DNA of 64,000 nucleotides from Cladopsammia gracilis (lineage: Eukaryota; Cnidaria; Anthozoa; Scleractinia; Dendrophylliidae). Of this stretch, positions 1 to 12,800 are shown in pieces (the stretch's first letter is position 1; each line of letters begins with the position of its first letter). Location: the NCBI GenBank assembly GCA_022457155.1, contig JAJGOT010000090.1, positions 434,001 through 498,000 on the forward strand. The letters are read 5' to 3'. Both the position numbers and the translations under genes were made by a program. The notes under the pieces are model-generated. The model saw only the letters and a program-made list of their open reading frames with translations, was not told the origin of the DNA and ran no database searches.

Positions 1-2220
1 AAAATAAAAATAAAATCCATAAAGATCTCAGTGCAGTGTACGGACCCGCTTTTGCATGCATGATTTGCCAGTTACGATTCGCCCGTCATGATTTTCCCAT
101 TGCCTAGCCTGTTCCAGGTGTTAGATTGTGGGGCCTGGGAGCAGCTAAAATCGGGGCGCAAACCGCAAACGAGCGGGGAAAACGAAGGGAGACTGGGGAA
201 AGGAGGTTTCCAGCATTTTTCCCTCCGTGTAAAGCACTCGCGAGAAGAGAGACCCTGGCGACGAATATTGGCCATTAATAAATGGGAAACCTTAGATAAC
301 AACGGCCTGGACCACCTCGGACGCCTTATTGAGACTTGTTAAGGTCTTCCTTAAGAAATCTGCCTTTTGCCGTAGTGCCAGCCTTGCACTTAGTTTCACA
401 TTCAAGTGACACCTGGCACGACATCTTTCACAAGGGAGATCCGGCAACTACCAGCAAGTTTAATTTCTGCATCGTGTGGACCTCTGCGTTCAAAGGTTTT
501 TTCTATAGCCTGCGTGGCTGGGGCTACAAAGGGAAGAGGAAGGGAGGATTTAGGGAGCGCGCAAGACGCGAGAAGAGAGGGCGGAGCGCGAAAGGAGGTG
601 AAACGCAGGCTGCGTGCAACACTATGCACGACGAACAACGCTTCATAACATTAATAAGATACCTTATCGGAAAAACGATATCATTCTTTGGTTGAAATGT
701 ATGGTCATGCTTTAGAGCCTTTTATTCCTCGAGTTTACTCCACTCCAATAAATTTTTATATAAATATAAACGGATAAACAACATGCTTAGCAAATTTTGA
801 TGATATCTTGCTCTTTGGTTGTAGATATGGGTTAACCGTATCGTATTTTTTTTTTGCAAGTAATGATACGCTGATTTTTCTGCAACACTTCCCCGCGCCA
901 ATACCAACAGTGGGTTAAGAGTTCATGGAGACGTTTTCTCTTGAGTGCCGTAAAACCCAAACCCAAACCAAATTTGAATTCACTCTGGCCAATCACAACA
1001 GACGCAAACAACCCAATGAACCAATCAGAACTCAAAGCAAACAAAGGTAGCCGGCGCCAAGCGCGGGAAAACGCGTGCAAGCAAGGTTTTGGTTTTGCTT
1101 CTGATTGGTTGAGAAAGTGGCGCGAGATTTTTTAGCCAATCACAAAGCGTAGCAATACAAAACCAAAGCAACAGCGAAATCACTTTCGACACTCAACTAA
1201 AAAACACTTTATTCCCAGAGTTTTCTTTCTCCAACTCATTTTTGTATAAATATGAAGCAGTAAACACCTCGTTGTAAATCGTGGTCGAAATCTTGCCCTT
1301 TGCTCGAAGATATGGGCGGACTGTGGAAGTCTTGCAAGTGATGGAAATGCTTTATTTGAACACATCCCTGAAGAGACCGTTAGCTTGAGAGCCTTTCACC
1401 TGTAAAGAAATAATCAAAGAGAAACCAATTCAGACCCTGGAAACGAGATTGGTTCAAGTAACGTTCCCTTACTGGAGGTCCAAAATATTGTATTTGTGCG
1501 TGAACCATGACTAAGTGTCCTCTTATAAGAGGTGCCGCCACCCCTACCCGCCACCCCTACCGGAAATAAGAAATGCAGTGTTCTTTTTTTTGCCTCCTTT
1601 TGAGATATAACATGATTAGTGTCTTCTTCTGGAAAGTGTTTGTGCCCAGCCAGGACCATGATCCATTGCCCCCTTATGGGAGGTTTCGCTTTACTAAAGG
1701 TTACAAATGTGGTAATTGTGTCTAGTTCACTCGTTTGCAAGAACCATCATTTAGTGTCTTATTCTGGAAAGTGTTTCCTTAAGGCCTGTTTACACATGCG
1801 CTTTTTGATTCCATTTTTGTCGCGCTCTCCAAAGCAGATTTTGTCGCAAGTGTAAGCTAGAGGTGATGTCTAGGCGATTCGGGGGCGACATTTGCTACAA
1901 ATTGCTGTGATTACCCAAAACTGGCCGCCAAGTTGCATCAGGTTTCAAAACCCCTGCGACGTTCCGCGACAAATCGCACTGACATCGCAGCTAGTTTCAC
2001 GCGCGATTTGAAGATGCCACTTGGGCGGACAAACATTTCATCGAAAATAGCGACAAAAATTACTGAAAAAAAAACCTGTATAAATGGGCCTTTAATTTAA
2101 TGGACATTCCAAAGTAATATTCAGGAGTGGATCACAGCACTTGTTACCACAAGATATATTATTTTGTTCCAATAGGCAAAATGTATATATATTAAAATAC
2201 AAATTACCACACAGCTTCTG
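1..2220. repeat. Intergenic region with degraded mobile-element sequence
   Basis: I see no gene here. A stretch near 96-140 resembles the end of the TAGCCTGTTCCAGG MITE family that is complete at 29693-29834 and 32510-32669. A second possible MITE lies near 507-613, with GCCTGCG and CGCAGGC ends. Blocks at about 720-920 and 1205-1345 are diverged copies of one another and flank a partial copy (about 925-1200) of the element that is complete at 37444-38073. That partial copy carries the GCCAAGCGCGGGAAAA motif near 1057. The remainder is unassigned. Confidence 0.5.
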
Positions 2221-2224
2221 TTAT

Positions 2225-3578
2225 ACTATTGATCCCGGACGTCCTTTCAAATGCCTTGAAAATCAGCCCGCTTCACGCACCGTTGGTTTCACTCCGCGGT
2301 TTGAAAAAAGTTCATCACGTGATCAAACTTTTGTTACCGTAAGTCGACCACAAGATCGGTAACGTTTAACTTGCGAAGAATGAATTTAAACTATTATGCC
2401 TTCAAATACGGTAATATATTTCTTGAACTTAACTTTCTGTAACTTGTAATTGAAAAGGAAGAACTGTTTTTCTAGGAAAGGTATTATCTGAGCACATTTA
2501 ACGACTGCGAGTTAAAATTCATTCAACGTAAGTTTAACGCTACGTGACATAATGTACCAGTCAATTCCAAGACCGCCCATCCCCCCCCCCGGGCATACCC
2601 CGGGCATTTGACGAGAGGTTAGCTCCGCATGGTGGGGCATTTGACGTGAAACGAGGCCCGACGGGGCGGGCATTTGACTTCAACAAAAACATTGGACAGC
2701 GGTCGCAAGGTAAAAGATTTCATAATCCATTCTTTCCGCGGTTCCATGTGTCTGTTGACAAAAAAGGAAAGTGACTAAGCAAGATCTTTGTTTACATTTA
2801 GTATTTCGAAACATGTTCAGAAGTTGCAATATCGTTCTATTTTTTTCGCTGAAACTAAATCTAGCTATATATAAACATCAGACAACAGCACAAGCAAAGA
2901 TTGCAATATAAATTATTTAAAGTGAACATGAAAGATAATATACGATTTATATGTTGGTCGAATTCAAAACCACAACTGAAATAGCGGCATGCATCTTACA
3001 GCGTACGTGATCTCACCTCGAAAACAATCCGAACAGCAGCAGTTTATAGATTGGTCTTGGCAAGTCTACAAAATATTAAATGTTAAAGAAAACCATCCAG
3101 ATCGGCTAAAAATTGTTTTGACTTCGCAAATAAGCTCAAATAGCGTTTAAGAACAACTTCAGACTCAAATGTAATTGACAACTTCGCAAAGTAGTATCAA
3201 ATTTCCCAACGATCTGCGCGGCCAAAGTAAGCAGAAATCCACTGCAACTAGTTACTTTAATCCCTCCTTGCCCGGACGGTGGGGCATTTGACGCTTTGTG
3301 AAGCCCTGCACGGTGGGGCATTTGACCGTATAAACTGCCCACATAGTGGGGCATTTGACAAATATTTTTTAAAAAAGTCAAATGCCCGGGGGTTTGCCCG
3401 GGGGGGGGGGATGGGCGGTCTTGGAATTGACTGGTACATAACCGATCATGTTGTCGATTTGCGGTCAACAGAATTTTGATCGCGTGATAAACTTTTTTTC
3501 AAACCACGGAGTGAAACCAACGGAGCGTGAAGCAGGCTGATTTTCAAGGCATTTGAAAGGACGTCTGGGATCAATAGT
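2225..3578. mobile_element. Large foldback element with ~105-bp inverted arms, split by a nested MITE
   Basis: The left arm (2225-2327) and right arm (3474-3578) are imperfect reverse complements about 105 bp long, beginning with ACTATTGATCC and ending with GGATCAATAGT. Its centre contains an independent inverted-repeat element at 2553-3438. I read this as an older non-autonomous DNA element or inverted repeat into which a younger one inserted. No transposase frame is visible. It lies just downstream of the 3' end of the minus-strand gene ending at 3641. Confidence 0.7.
2553..3438. mobile_element. Harbinger-like MITE with TAA target duplication and G/C-run ends
   Basis: The ends are inverted repeats of about 60 bp starting TGTACCAGTCAATTCC, each containing a GACCGCCCATC block followed by a run of C (or G on the other side). 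The element is flanked by TAA at 2550-2552 and 3439-3441, the 3-bp TWA duplication typical of PIF/Harbinger transposons. The short motif GGGGCATTTGAC recurs at least six times inside both halves. No transposase is encoded, so this is a non-autonomous copy. The superfamily call rests on the target duplication only. Confidence 0.75.
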
Positions 3579-3640
3579 AACGTACCTGCCCTCGTGCAGG
3601 GGTTGAGTTGTTTAGCAAATTTATCCTAAGATTTATACCG

Positions 3641-3864
3641 TTATAGCGGATCAGCAGCTGGTGAATCATCCACTTGATTGCCCTTTATCACACAGTTCGA
3701 CCGCCGCGTTTTATCAGATACTGAATTTTCATCCAGATCGACATTTGATTGTTCGTGGATAACTTCCGTTTTCCCTGGCATATTTGACCTTTCAGGAAGT
3801 TCTTTTCGTTCACCCTGTGACACCAAACCACGTGTTTTTGTTTCCTTTCGACTGAGGGGCGAAA
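3641..3864 (-). CDS. Terminal exon of the 954-aa TIG protein
   Basis: The acceptor CTGTTTTGCAG lies at 3865-3875, and the exon reads in phase 1 from exon 10, ending at TAA (3641-3643). It encodes about 74 charged residues, including SRKETKTRG and NVDLDENSVSDKTRRSN, and ends DDSPAADPL. No AATAAA was found in the first 40 bases after the stop, so the polyadenylation site is undefined. Confidence 0.7.
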
Positions 3865-6800
3865 CTGCAAAACAGTCAGGAAAACATTAAGAATACAACA
3901 ACAACAACAATGCCCCTGAACGCACTGCTGGGCACCCCCCATCATCAGCTGGAATCCATTCCTCCTTTCGGGGCCATTCAAAGACAATCTCATTTTTTTT
4001 GTAATTATTTTCGTAACTGCGGATACGTGTGAAGCAATAAAGTGAATAAAATATTCGTATTTTGTAACTAAATTAACACTAATGGATAAACACGAAGTGA
4101 CAAGATTACATTTGATTGTGCTCAACTTTGCAAGGAGACATGAATTCGCGCTCTCTGATTGGCTAACTTGTAAAAACGTTTGTTGGATTCTCATCGCACG
4201 TCGCACTGTGAAGTCGTATTTCTCCACATTTCCCTTGTTCAGTTGCTGATAGCGTTGAAAAAAAAAATCAAGGCGATTCGACGTTTCGATGTACTGTCTT
4301 GACTGCAGTACTTCATTTTTATCCTTGGTTCAAATTTTATTTTCCTTTGTTTAAAACTCATTATCATACATTACCATAGCCAAAAACAAAGGAAAATAAA
4401 ATTTGAACCAAGGATAAAAACATATACATCAGCTCGAGCTCTCAGATCTGAGAGGAAAAATAATGACTAAAGACTTTGTCCTCTCTGATATCGTAATCAA
4501 GGAATAACGTTCACAATTAATGACTATCACATTTAAATCTTTTCTAACTTTCTAACTTCACGCCAGGGCCCTCCTCTTCCCGCCACCCAAGAGCGAGAGA
4601 GGAGGACCCTGGGAACGAGGTTGTCTCGCGCCCCGTGACTTGTTGATACCATTCTAAATAGAGCGTATGCACATGACGTCACGGCGGCCATATTGGTGTA
4701 CCAAAACAATAGAACGGCGGCCATGTTGGTGTACCAAAACAATCCTGTGGGATTTGAACGCTTTTCTTATGTTAACACTTTCTTTTGTTCCAATAAATTT
4801 GCATAGCTGCTTGCCACGTGAGTGCATACGCTCTATTTTTATTGTGTTATTAAATTAATAATTAAATATAACTGTTGCGGTTACCCTTCCATCTCTCTTT
4901 TATAGTGTATAGTTAATTTACTTATTATTATACATTGGTGTCACTAGCTTGATTTTGATTGGCTATAAGCACGCAGCTAATTATTTCTTGCTGTTTCTGT
5001 TACGTCATACCTACAGACAATGAATTTTATATATATGCAGAAGTGACGTCATACCTACAGTCAATAGTTTGTCTGCTGTGCATTGATCACTTTTTTGTTT
5101 ATTTATTTATTTACCACGTAAGTCTTCACTCAATGATGAGCATTTAGACTGTCTAACTAAGTACTTAAATATAAATTAATAAAAATTGGAAATTGCTTTC
5201 TTGAAGAGTAACAGAGATTTGCTTAATGCAATATCCCTAGGGAGCTGGTTCCAAGCAAGTAGTGTTCTGGGGTAAAATGAAAATTTAAAATAATCACAAC
5301 TGGCAGGTGGGAGCTTGTATGCATGCTCAGAGGAACGAGTAGACTTATAAGTAACTGGCTGAAGCATGTTTTTGTCGGCATAGGTTAAGTTATTCCGCAT
5401 TTTATATAGCATCGACAGGCGAGCTATATTTGTGCGCGCTCTTGTCTTTACAAGTGCAGCTCAGGAATATGCATAATAAAACAATCATTGGGTTCGATTT
5501 TCGCATGATAGCGATAATTATCAAGGCCTCAGTTTGTGTTCTCCGCCTCAGCCTTCGGCTTCGGCAGATAACACAAACTTTGGCCTTGATAATTATCGCT
5601 ATCATGCTCAACCTCATCCAATAATTAATAATTGTTATATATTTCAAACTGATTTGGCGAAATTAATAAATTGAAATAATATAGCAACCACGACTACAAC
5701 GGCAGCGAGAACGGAACAAAACAACAGGTTAAACGCATTTTGCTACATTTCTTTGACCTTCCATGCAAAACAACAGCATCAAATGATCACCCGATGGTTA
5801 TTTTTTCTCTATTTGAACTTGAAAGCCATCTCTACGAATTCAGCCACTGGACAATTGATCACATTAGGCAAATTAAACAATTGTAAAGTAGTTTATAACA
5901 GCGCAATGACGTTTTCCTTGGCGTTGGCGTCGTGGTTGCCAAAGCTCCCTTAATGATAAGATAACAACAACCCGAAATTATACTGTAAACAAATTAAAGG
6001 TTCCCATTTTACCTTCAGAATCTAACGGGCAAGAGGCTGGTTCGCTTCCCTGTAAGATTGATGATACGTTTTCAGTGAAGTTTTCAATGTTGTCCTTTGT
6101 GGCTTCATCTTTAGTTGTTAGTAAATTCAATTGTTCAAGAATCTGCTCTTCACCATGTGCATCGTGTATGTTGTCATCCTCGTCACTCTGAGATCCCGAT
6201 GAATTAGCTTGTTTCGTCACGTTTTGAGTTATTGGTGATTTACAAAACTGTAATGCACATTGTTTTCTTTCACCGTTAAGTTCCTTATGCAAACCATGAC
6301 TTTCGATTTCGCCTGTATTACTGCAGGATATAATCCCCGAATTGCCCTGAACAAAGGTTCCTATTTTACCTGCAGAATCTAACGGGCAAGAAACTGGTTC
6401 GCTTTCCTGTAAGTTTGACGATAAGTTTTCAATGTTGTCCTTTATGGCTACATCTTTAGTTGTCAGTGAACTGAAAAAATTCAGTTGTTCAAGAATCTGC
6501 TCTCCACCATGTGTATTGTGTTGGGGGTCATTCTCGTCACTCTGAGATTCCGATGAAGAAGCTTGTTTCGTCATGTTTTGAGCTATTGGTGATTCACAAA
6601 ACTGTAATGCATATTGTTGTCTTTCACCTTCAAGTTTCTGATGCAAGTCATGACTATCGATTTCGCCTGTATTATTGCAGGATATATTCTCCAACTTGTG
6701 ATCAAAACCACCTGAAAAAGAATAAAGGGAAAACAGTGATTCTTAATCCAGTTTCCAAGAAATTTAATGACATTGGCTGTTTAGGAGGAGTGATGTAGTG

Positions 6801-9800
6801 GTTATCGCGTTCGGCTTCAGATCCAAAGATCGGTAGTTGGAATCCAATTACAAACAAAACCCGATCCAATCGTTAATTAATCGTTAATTTCTCGTTGGAA
6901 TTCAGATCCAAAGATCGGTAGTTGGAATCCAATTACAAACAAAACCCGATCCAATCGTTAATTAATCGTTAATTAATCGTTAATTTCTCGTTGGAATTCA
7001 GATCCAAAGATCGGTTGTTGGAATCCAATTACAAACAAAACCCGACCTAATCGTTAATTTCTCGCATGCGTTTTCCCGCGCTTGGCGCTGGTTGCATCCG
7101 TTTTCCCGCGCTTGGCGCTGGTTGCATCCGTTTACCCGCACTTGGCGCTGGTTACATGTATTATCTTCGAGTTCACCTGATCGGTTCATTGAATTGGTTG
7201 CATCTCTTGCGATTGGTAAAAAGCCACGGATGTCCCACACGTCCGGCGCTTAACCCGGTTTCTGTAGGATGAAGCAACTAGGAATATTGCTACTCCCCCC
7301 TGGATGGGATGCTAGTCCATCACAGGGTAACCTGGTTTATATACTATGAAGTGACTAGGAGTATTACTACTCCCCCTGGATGGGATGCTAGTCCATCACA
7401 GGGTGACCTGGTTTATATAATATGAAGTGACTAGGACTATTGCTACTCCCCCCTGGATGGGATGCTAGTCCATCACAGGGTGACCTGGTTTATATACTAT
7501 GAAGTGACTAGGAGTATTGCTACTCCCCCCTGGATAGGATGCTAGTCCATCACAGGGTGACCTGGTTTATATACTATAAAGTGACTATAGTCCATCACAG
7601 GGTGACCTGGTTTATATACTATGAAGTGACTAGGAGTATTGCTACTCCCCCCTGGATGGGATGCTAGTCCATCACAGGGTGACCTGGTTTATACACTATG
7701 AAGTGACTAGGAGTATAACTACTCTCCCTGGATGGGATGCTAGTCCATCACAGGGTGACCTGGTTTATATACTATAAAGTGACTATAGTCCATCACAGGG
7801 TGACCTGGTTTATATACTATGAAGTGACTAGGAGTATTGCTACTCCCCCCTGGATGGGATGCTAGTCCATCACAGGGTGACCTGGTTTATATACTATGAA
7901 GTGACTAGGAGTATTGCTACTCCCCCCTGGATGGGATGCTAGTCCATTGCAAGTTTACTTCCAGCATTGTGTCGCCGGTACCCATTTATACACCTGGGTG
8001 GAGAGAGACAAAGTGGAGCAAAGTTTCTTGTCTAAGGAAACAACACGACGGCAGAGACCAGGCTTGAACCAACCACCGCGCCTCCACACTCTGTTGTGAT
8101 TGGGCAGAGTGATAATTACGGAGAGGACTACTGTGAAGATCAGTTACAAATTGTTCACCCGCAGTTCACATATATGACAATGTAATCAGTGTTAATTATT
8201 CACTTTTGCACACCTGTACAACAGCAGACATCTTCAGATGAATCAGTGGAAGACGCCTCATCATCTGAATCATAATCACTTTCAGTTACCGCATTTTCTG
8301 TTAGGGAAATGAAAATAAAACAGTTAACATGAAGTTCGAGAGCTCCGCTATAAACGACACTAATAACCGAAGATTTCGAAAATTCTCCGAACACTGTCCG
8401 AAGGTTGCACGAACGTTTTCGATCATTTCCCGACATTGAATAATGGCAAACATGGTTGCTGACATAAAGATACTGATATCTTCTTTCTTCACATTAAAGA
8501 TAAAATTGATATCTTCACTCTTCACAGTGAAAATAAAATTGATATCTGCACTCTTCACTGTGAACATAAAATTGATATCTTCAGTCTTCACAGTGAAGAT
8601 AAAATTGATATCTTTACTCTTCACAGTGAAGTTAAAATTGATATCTTCACTCTTCACGGTGAAGATAAAATTGATATCTTCACACATCACGGTGAAGATA
8701 AAATTGATATCTTCACTCTTCACAGTGAAGATAAAATTGATATCTTCACTCTTCATAGTAAAGATAAAATTGATATCTTCACTCTTCACATTGAAGATAA
8801 GATTGATATCTTTACATGTGTCGAGACAAGATTTTTTCGCGCTGAGAGAAATTCTTGTATGTCACTGAAGTTTATTTTTAATAATAAATGAGATTATCCA
8901 AATATCCGAAAAAATGGGAATGGACAGAAAACATACGCGGATTTTCCAAAACACTGGGTACGGCTGTTGGGAAATTTGCACTCCAGCTGCATTCGTCTTT
9001 CAGTAACTGACCAGACACAAGTAATAACTGTACAGCCAAGTTTTTTCTATCTCCAGTTATATCAGAACCTGAAATTAGAAATAAGGAATGAGTACGTAAG
9101 CGACACGCTATTTATAATAGACCAGTTTACAATTGTCTACTTAGTAGCCTGGCCTTTGTGTTGAAACGAGGCTGGAGTTGACCATGCTTTGATAAAAACC
9201 TTCCTTCTTTTCAGATGTAAGTCATGTTGTTCTTATGCTAACTAACATGATTTACATATGAAAAGCAGGAAGGTTTGTATCAAAACAAAGTCAACTCCAG
9301 CCTCACTTTCATGCAAAGGCCAGGGTACTGAGCACACAAAATCTATAATAACGGCAAAACCACAGCGACAAATCAATGAAGAGTGCCGGATCTATCGTAG
9401 ACCTGGATCAGTAAAAATCTTGAAATAGTATAGGTAAAAACGGCAAACTGATCCTAACAGCAAGGATTGAAACAGAAGTGAAATAAAAAACAAACAGTTG
9501 GATATTTTCCCTATACTAAGCACACAACTGTAAAATGGTCTATTAATAAGTAGGAGATAAAATATGAGCGGCAAAACTGTACGAATATTTACAATGGCGA
9601 GCAGCATGTGAGTCATTGAGCAAACATTTTTACAGTTTTGCTGAGAATGTTTCACATTACTTATACATTTTTGCAAAAGAACAATAGTGATGAAGCTTAT
9701 TAGCATTCCAATTAGTATCATGATATGTATCAGCGATACAATATAGCTGTTCTGTATCAGGATTTTCAAACCTTCATTAAATTTTCATTTCTTCTGTATT

Positions 9801-12800
9801 TTCCTTACGAATTATTAATGCATTTTATAATTAAGTAACGCTCCACATAAGAACTACAGAAAACTTCATTGTCCTGCGGCATTGGCTCTTCCTCACATAG
9901 AATGTCTATGATTTCAAGAACAGGGGAGGAGCTAATGGTTTATAATTATATTTCAGTATAAAAATAAAGAAAAGCCATTTGCGTCAGATAAATTTTAGGA
10001 AATATTCGTGCTTAACCAATCTAAATAGTAGCCTCCTACGCAGACGTCCTTGGGGCTCGTCACGCAATCTTTCCTCTCCCACGAACGTCTGCTGAAACGA
10101 GCGGTTAAAAAAATAGACCAATCACAGCGCACTTCCAAAGCAAGGAAGTGTGCACTTTAGACCTTAGGAAATTTCACGCGAGACGCGTGGCCTTTCAACG
10201 AGTGTGTGAGACGTTTAAAATCGTCGATTTAAATCCTTATCAACGGAAGGCTATCGACGGCTAAGAGTCTTATTCGATAGTCACGGTCTATATTGTAGTC
10301 TTCTGTTATCTCCTCTTGAACTGTTTGAAGGTTTGTTTTAAATTTTTTTTAAATCGAAGTAACCGCTTGTAACACTTGGATTTCCTTGGTGCAGACGAAC
10401 GGGTCACTCGACGAAAACACACTAACATCTGTTTCCACGGCGCTTTCAATAACGCCTGAGATGTTCACCGAACTCTTGCCGAACATTCGTACTCTTCCAG
10501 TAGGAATCAAAGGGGTGATACTACAGAGAAAGCAGTTATTTCCGACGATTTTTTCGGAGTTTCGCGCATACATGAAGCAAGGATTTGGAATCACTTCGCA
10601 TACATAAATAAACGGTCGAATAATTAATCTTCGCCAGGTCTAGGAAGCCAGTTCTAACACAGCTTATGATTGGCTTTTTATTAAACAATGACTTAGCGGC
10701 GATTGGTCCTCAAGCAATCTGCACGTGATCTCCAGCTGATCTTTGCGAACAAAAGGAATGGAATTTAACCGCTCGTTTCAGCAGACGTTCGTGGGGAGGA
10801 AAGATTGCGTGACGATCCCTAAGGACGTCTGCGTAGGAGGCAATCTAAATAGCAGAAGACAATAGCTAATAATTTTGCTTCTTTGAAGAAGTTCCTCAAA
10901 TACAATTTCTTTAAAAATTTGCATGTTTTGCGATTGGGTCTTAAATTACATGAAACCTTTAAAAAATCAACCAAAATGCACCTTGAAACCTAACTTTTTA
11001 GCGGTCTTTGAGTTTATTCCAATGAGATCACTAGTTGTAACAATGAAAAAAGTTGACATTCCATCGTGCGTTGCCGTTAGCACTAACCTTCTTATGCGGA
11101 TCATTACTTAATAATAATTATTTATTGTTAACAACCCATTAACATGAAAATAGACCATTTTATCATCAAGTGTATATGACACGATTTTTTTTGTTGTTGT
11201 TGTTTTTGGTCCTTTGATATGTATAAAAAAATGTTCTAAAATTGAAAAAAAAATAAAGAAAGAAATTTCCCATAGTTTTGGGCGTCGGAAAACTTTAATT
11301 TTCATTGAGGTAAAATATGCCAGGGTCTAGATGTGTTGTGTATTCTCCTACAAACTACTCATTTGAAGTTCCCACGGCTCTCTGTTACGTCACAGAGAGC
11401 TGGTGATCTTTTCTTCAGGAACATGCAAATTTAATGGCGGCCGTGAAAATGCGAAAAGTAAGGTCGGAAAAAGCGATCTTCCCGTGCTGTGACAAAAAAA
11501 CGGTTTGGAGAGGTAAGTAAATACACGATTTCCTTTCGAAATTAATTTGACTGGCCTGCCAAGATTAGCTTTTGCTACCTGCAGGCCAGTATTGGAAGTT
11601 GTATAATAACTAACTAATAAAGATTTTTGTTGTTGTTTTTGTTTTATTGTTGTTTTGTTGAAATATTCCAAATATTAACATGTCAAAATTTGCTCAAACT
11701 GGCACTTTAAAGCCTGGTTTCCATATAATCGCAACGATCGCAGCGATCGTTACGATTACGATCGCAGCGATCGTTACGATTACGATCGCAGAGATAGAAA
11801 AATAGAAAAATTTCTATCTGTGCGATCGTAATAGCAACGATCGCAACGTTTTGGTTTCCATATGATCGCAAGGGTCGCAAGAATCGTAGCGATCGTCGAT
11901 CGTAACGATCGATCGTTGCGATCGTTGCGATTATATGGAAACCAGGCTTAAGCAACCACGACGACAACAACAGCGAGAACGGCACAAAACAATAGGTTTA
12001 ATGAGCGAGAACAATGCCTCTGCACGTGCGTTTTACATTTTGGTACATTTCTTAGAAGTTCCCTGCAAAACAACAACGTTAAATGATCAAATTATAGGTT
12101 TTGTGGAGAACGTGAACACATGACGGTTAATTTCCCTTTCTCTATTTGAACTTGAAAGCAATCCCTATGAATTCAGCTCCTGGATAATTCAGTCACATAA
12201 GACTAAAAAATGACGTTTTCCTGTGAGTTGCCGTCACAGTAACAAATGAAGACCTGAACAAGACTCATACCCGTATTTTTAAAACTGGAAGGTTCTGGTG
12301 TTTGCTTCATCCTAGTTTCACTTGTCCTGTTTTCCAGTTCTTGGGCCAAAAGTCGAAAATACCTCGCCTGGAGTTTGTAATCATGAACTAATAGCTGAAG
12401 CAGATCTTCCGCCTCATCTTCGTAGCAAAATGGCGTCTCACCAAGATAACGTCCGTCTGAGCTGTGTACTTTAACAATTACATCGCCTGGCGAATTAGCA
12501 GCTAAAGTAAAACAGATGAACAAGGTTAACTTCTCTCACTCTCAAGAGAGATTAACATTTCCACTAAGGCCCGGTTCAAGTGTCCATTGTTCATAAAACT
12601 ATTTTATGCTGCTAGCCCAGACCATATATAAGAACTAACCCTTTCGATACACTGGAAATGCTGGAATCAGTGCTTAACCCTAAATACTAAAATCAGTGCT
12701 TTAACCCTAGATACTGTAATCCGACCCTAAATTACACTACAATATATCTAAATACATTACAATAAGGGATACATGAAGTACCATACAAACGATAAGTGTC

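Noticed and set aside
8301..8868. Long open frames on both strands with 11-residue repeats
   Set aside because: They arise from a 33-bp tandem repeat and do not extend meaningfully beyond the array.
10349..10607. Overlapping ~75-80 codon frames inside the 10029-10842 element
   Set aside because: They occupy both strands, have no motif and lie inside a non-autonomous transposon; likely chance.
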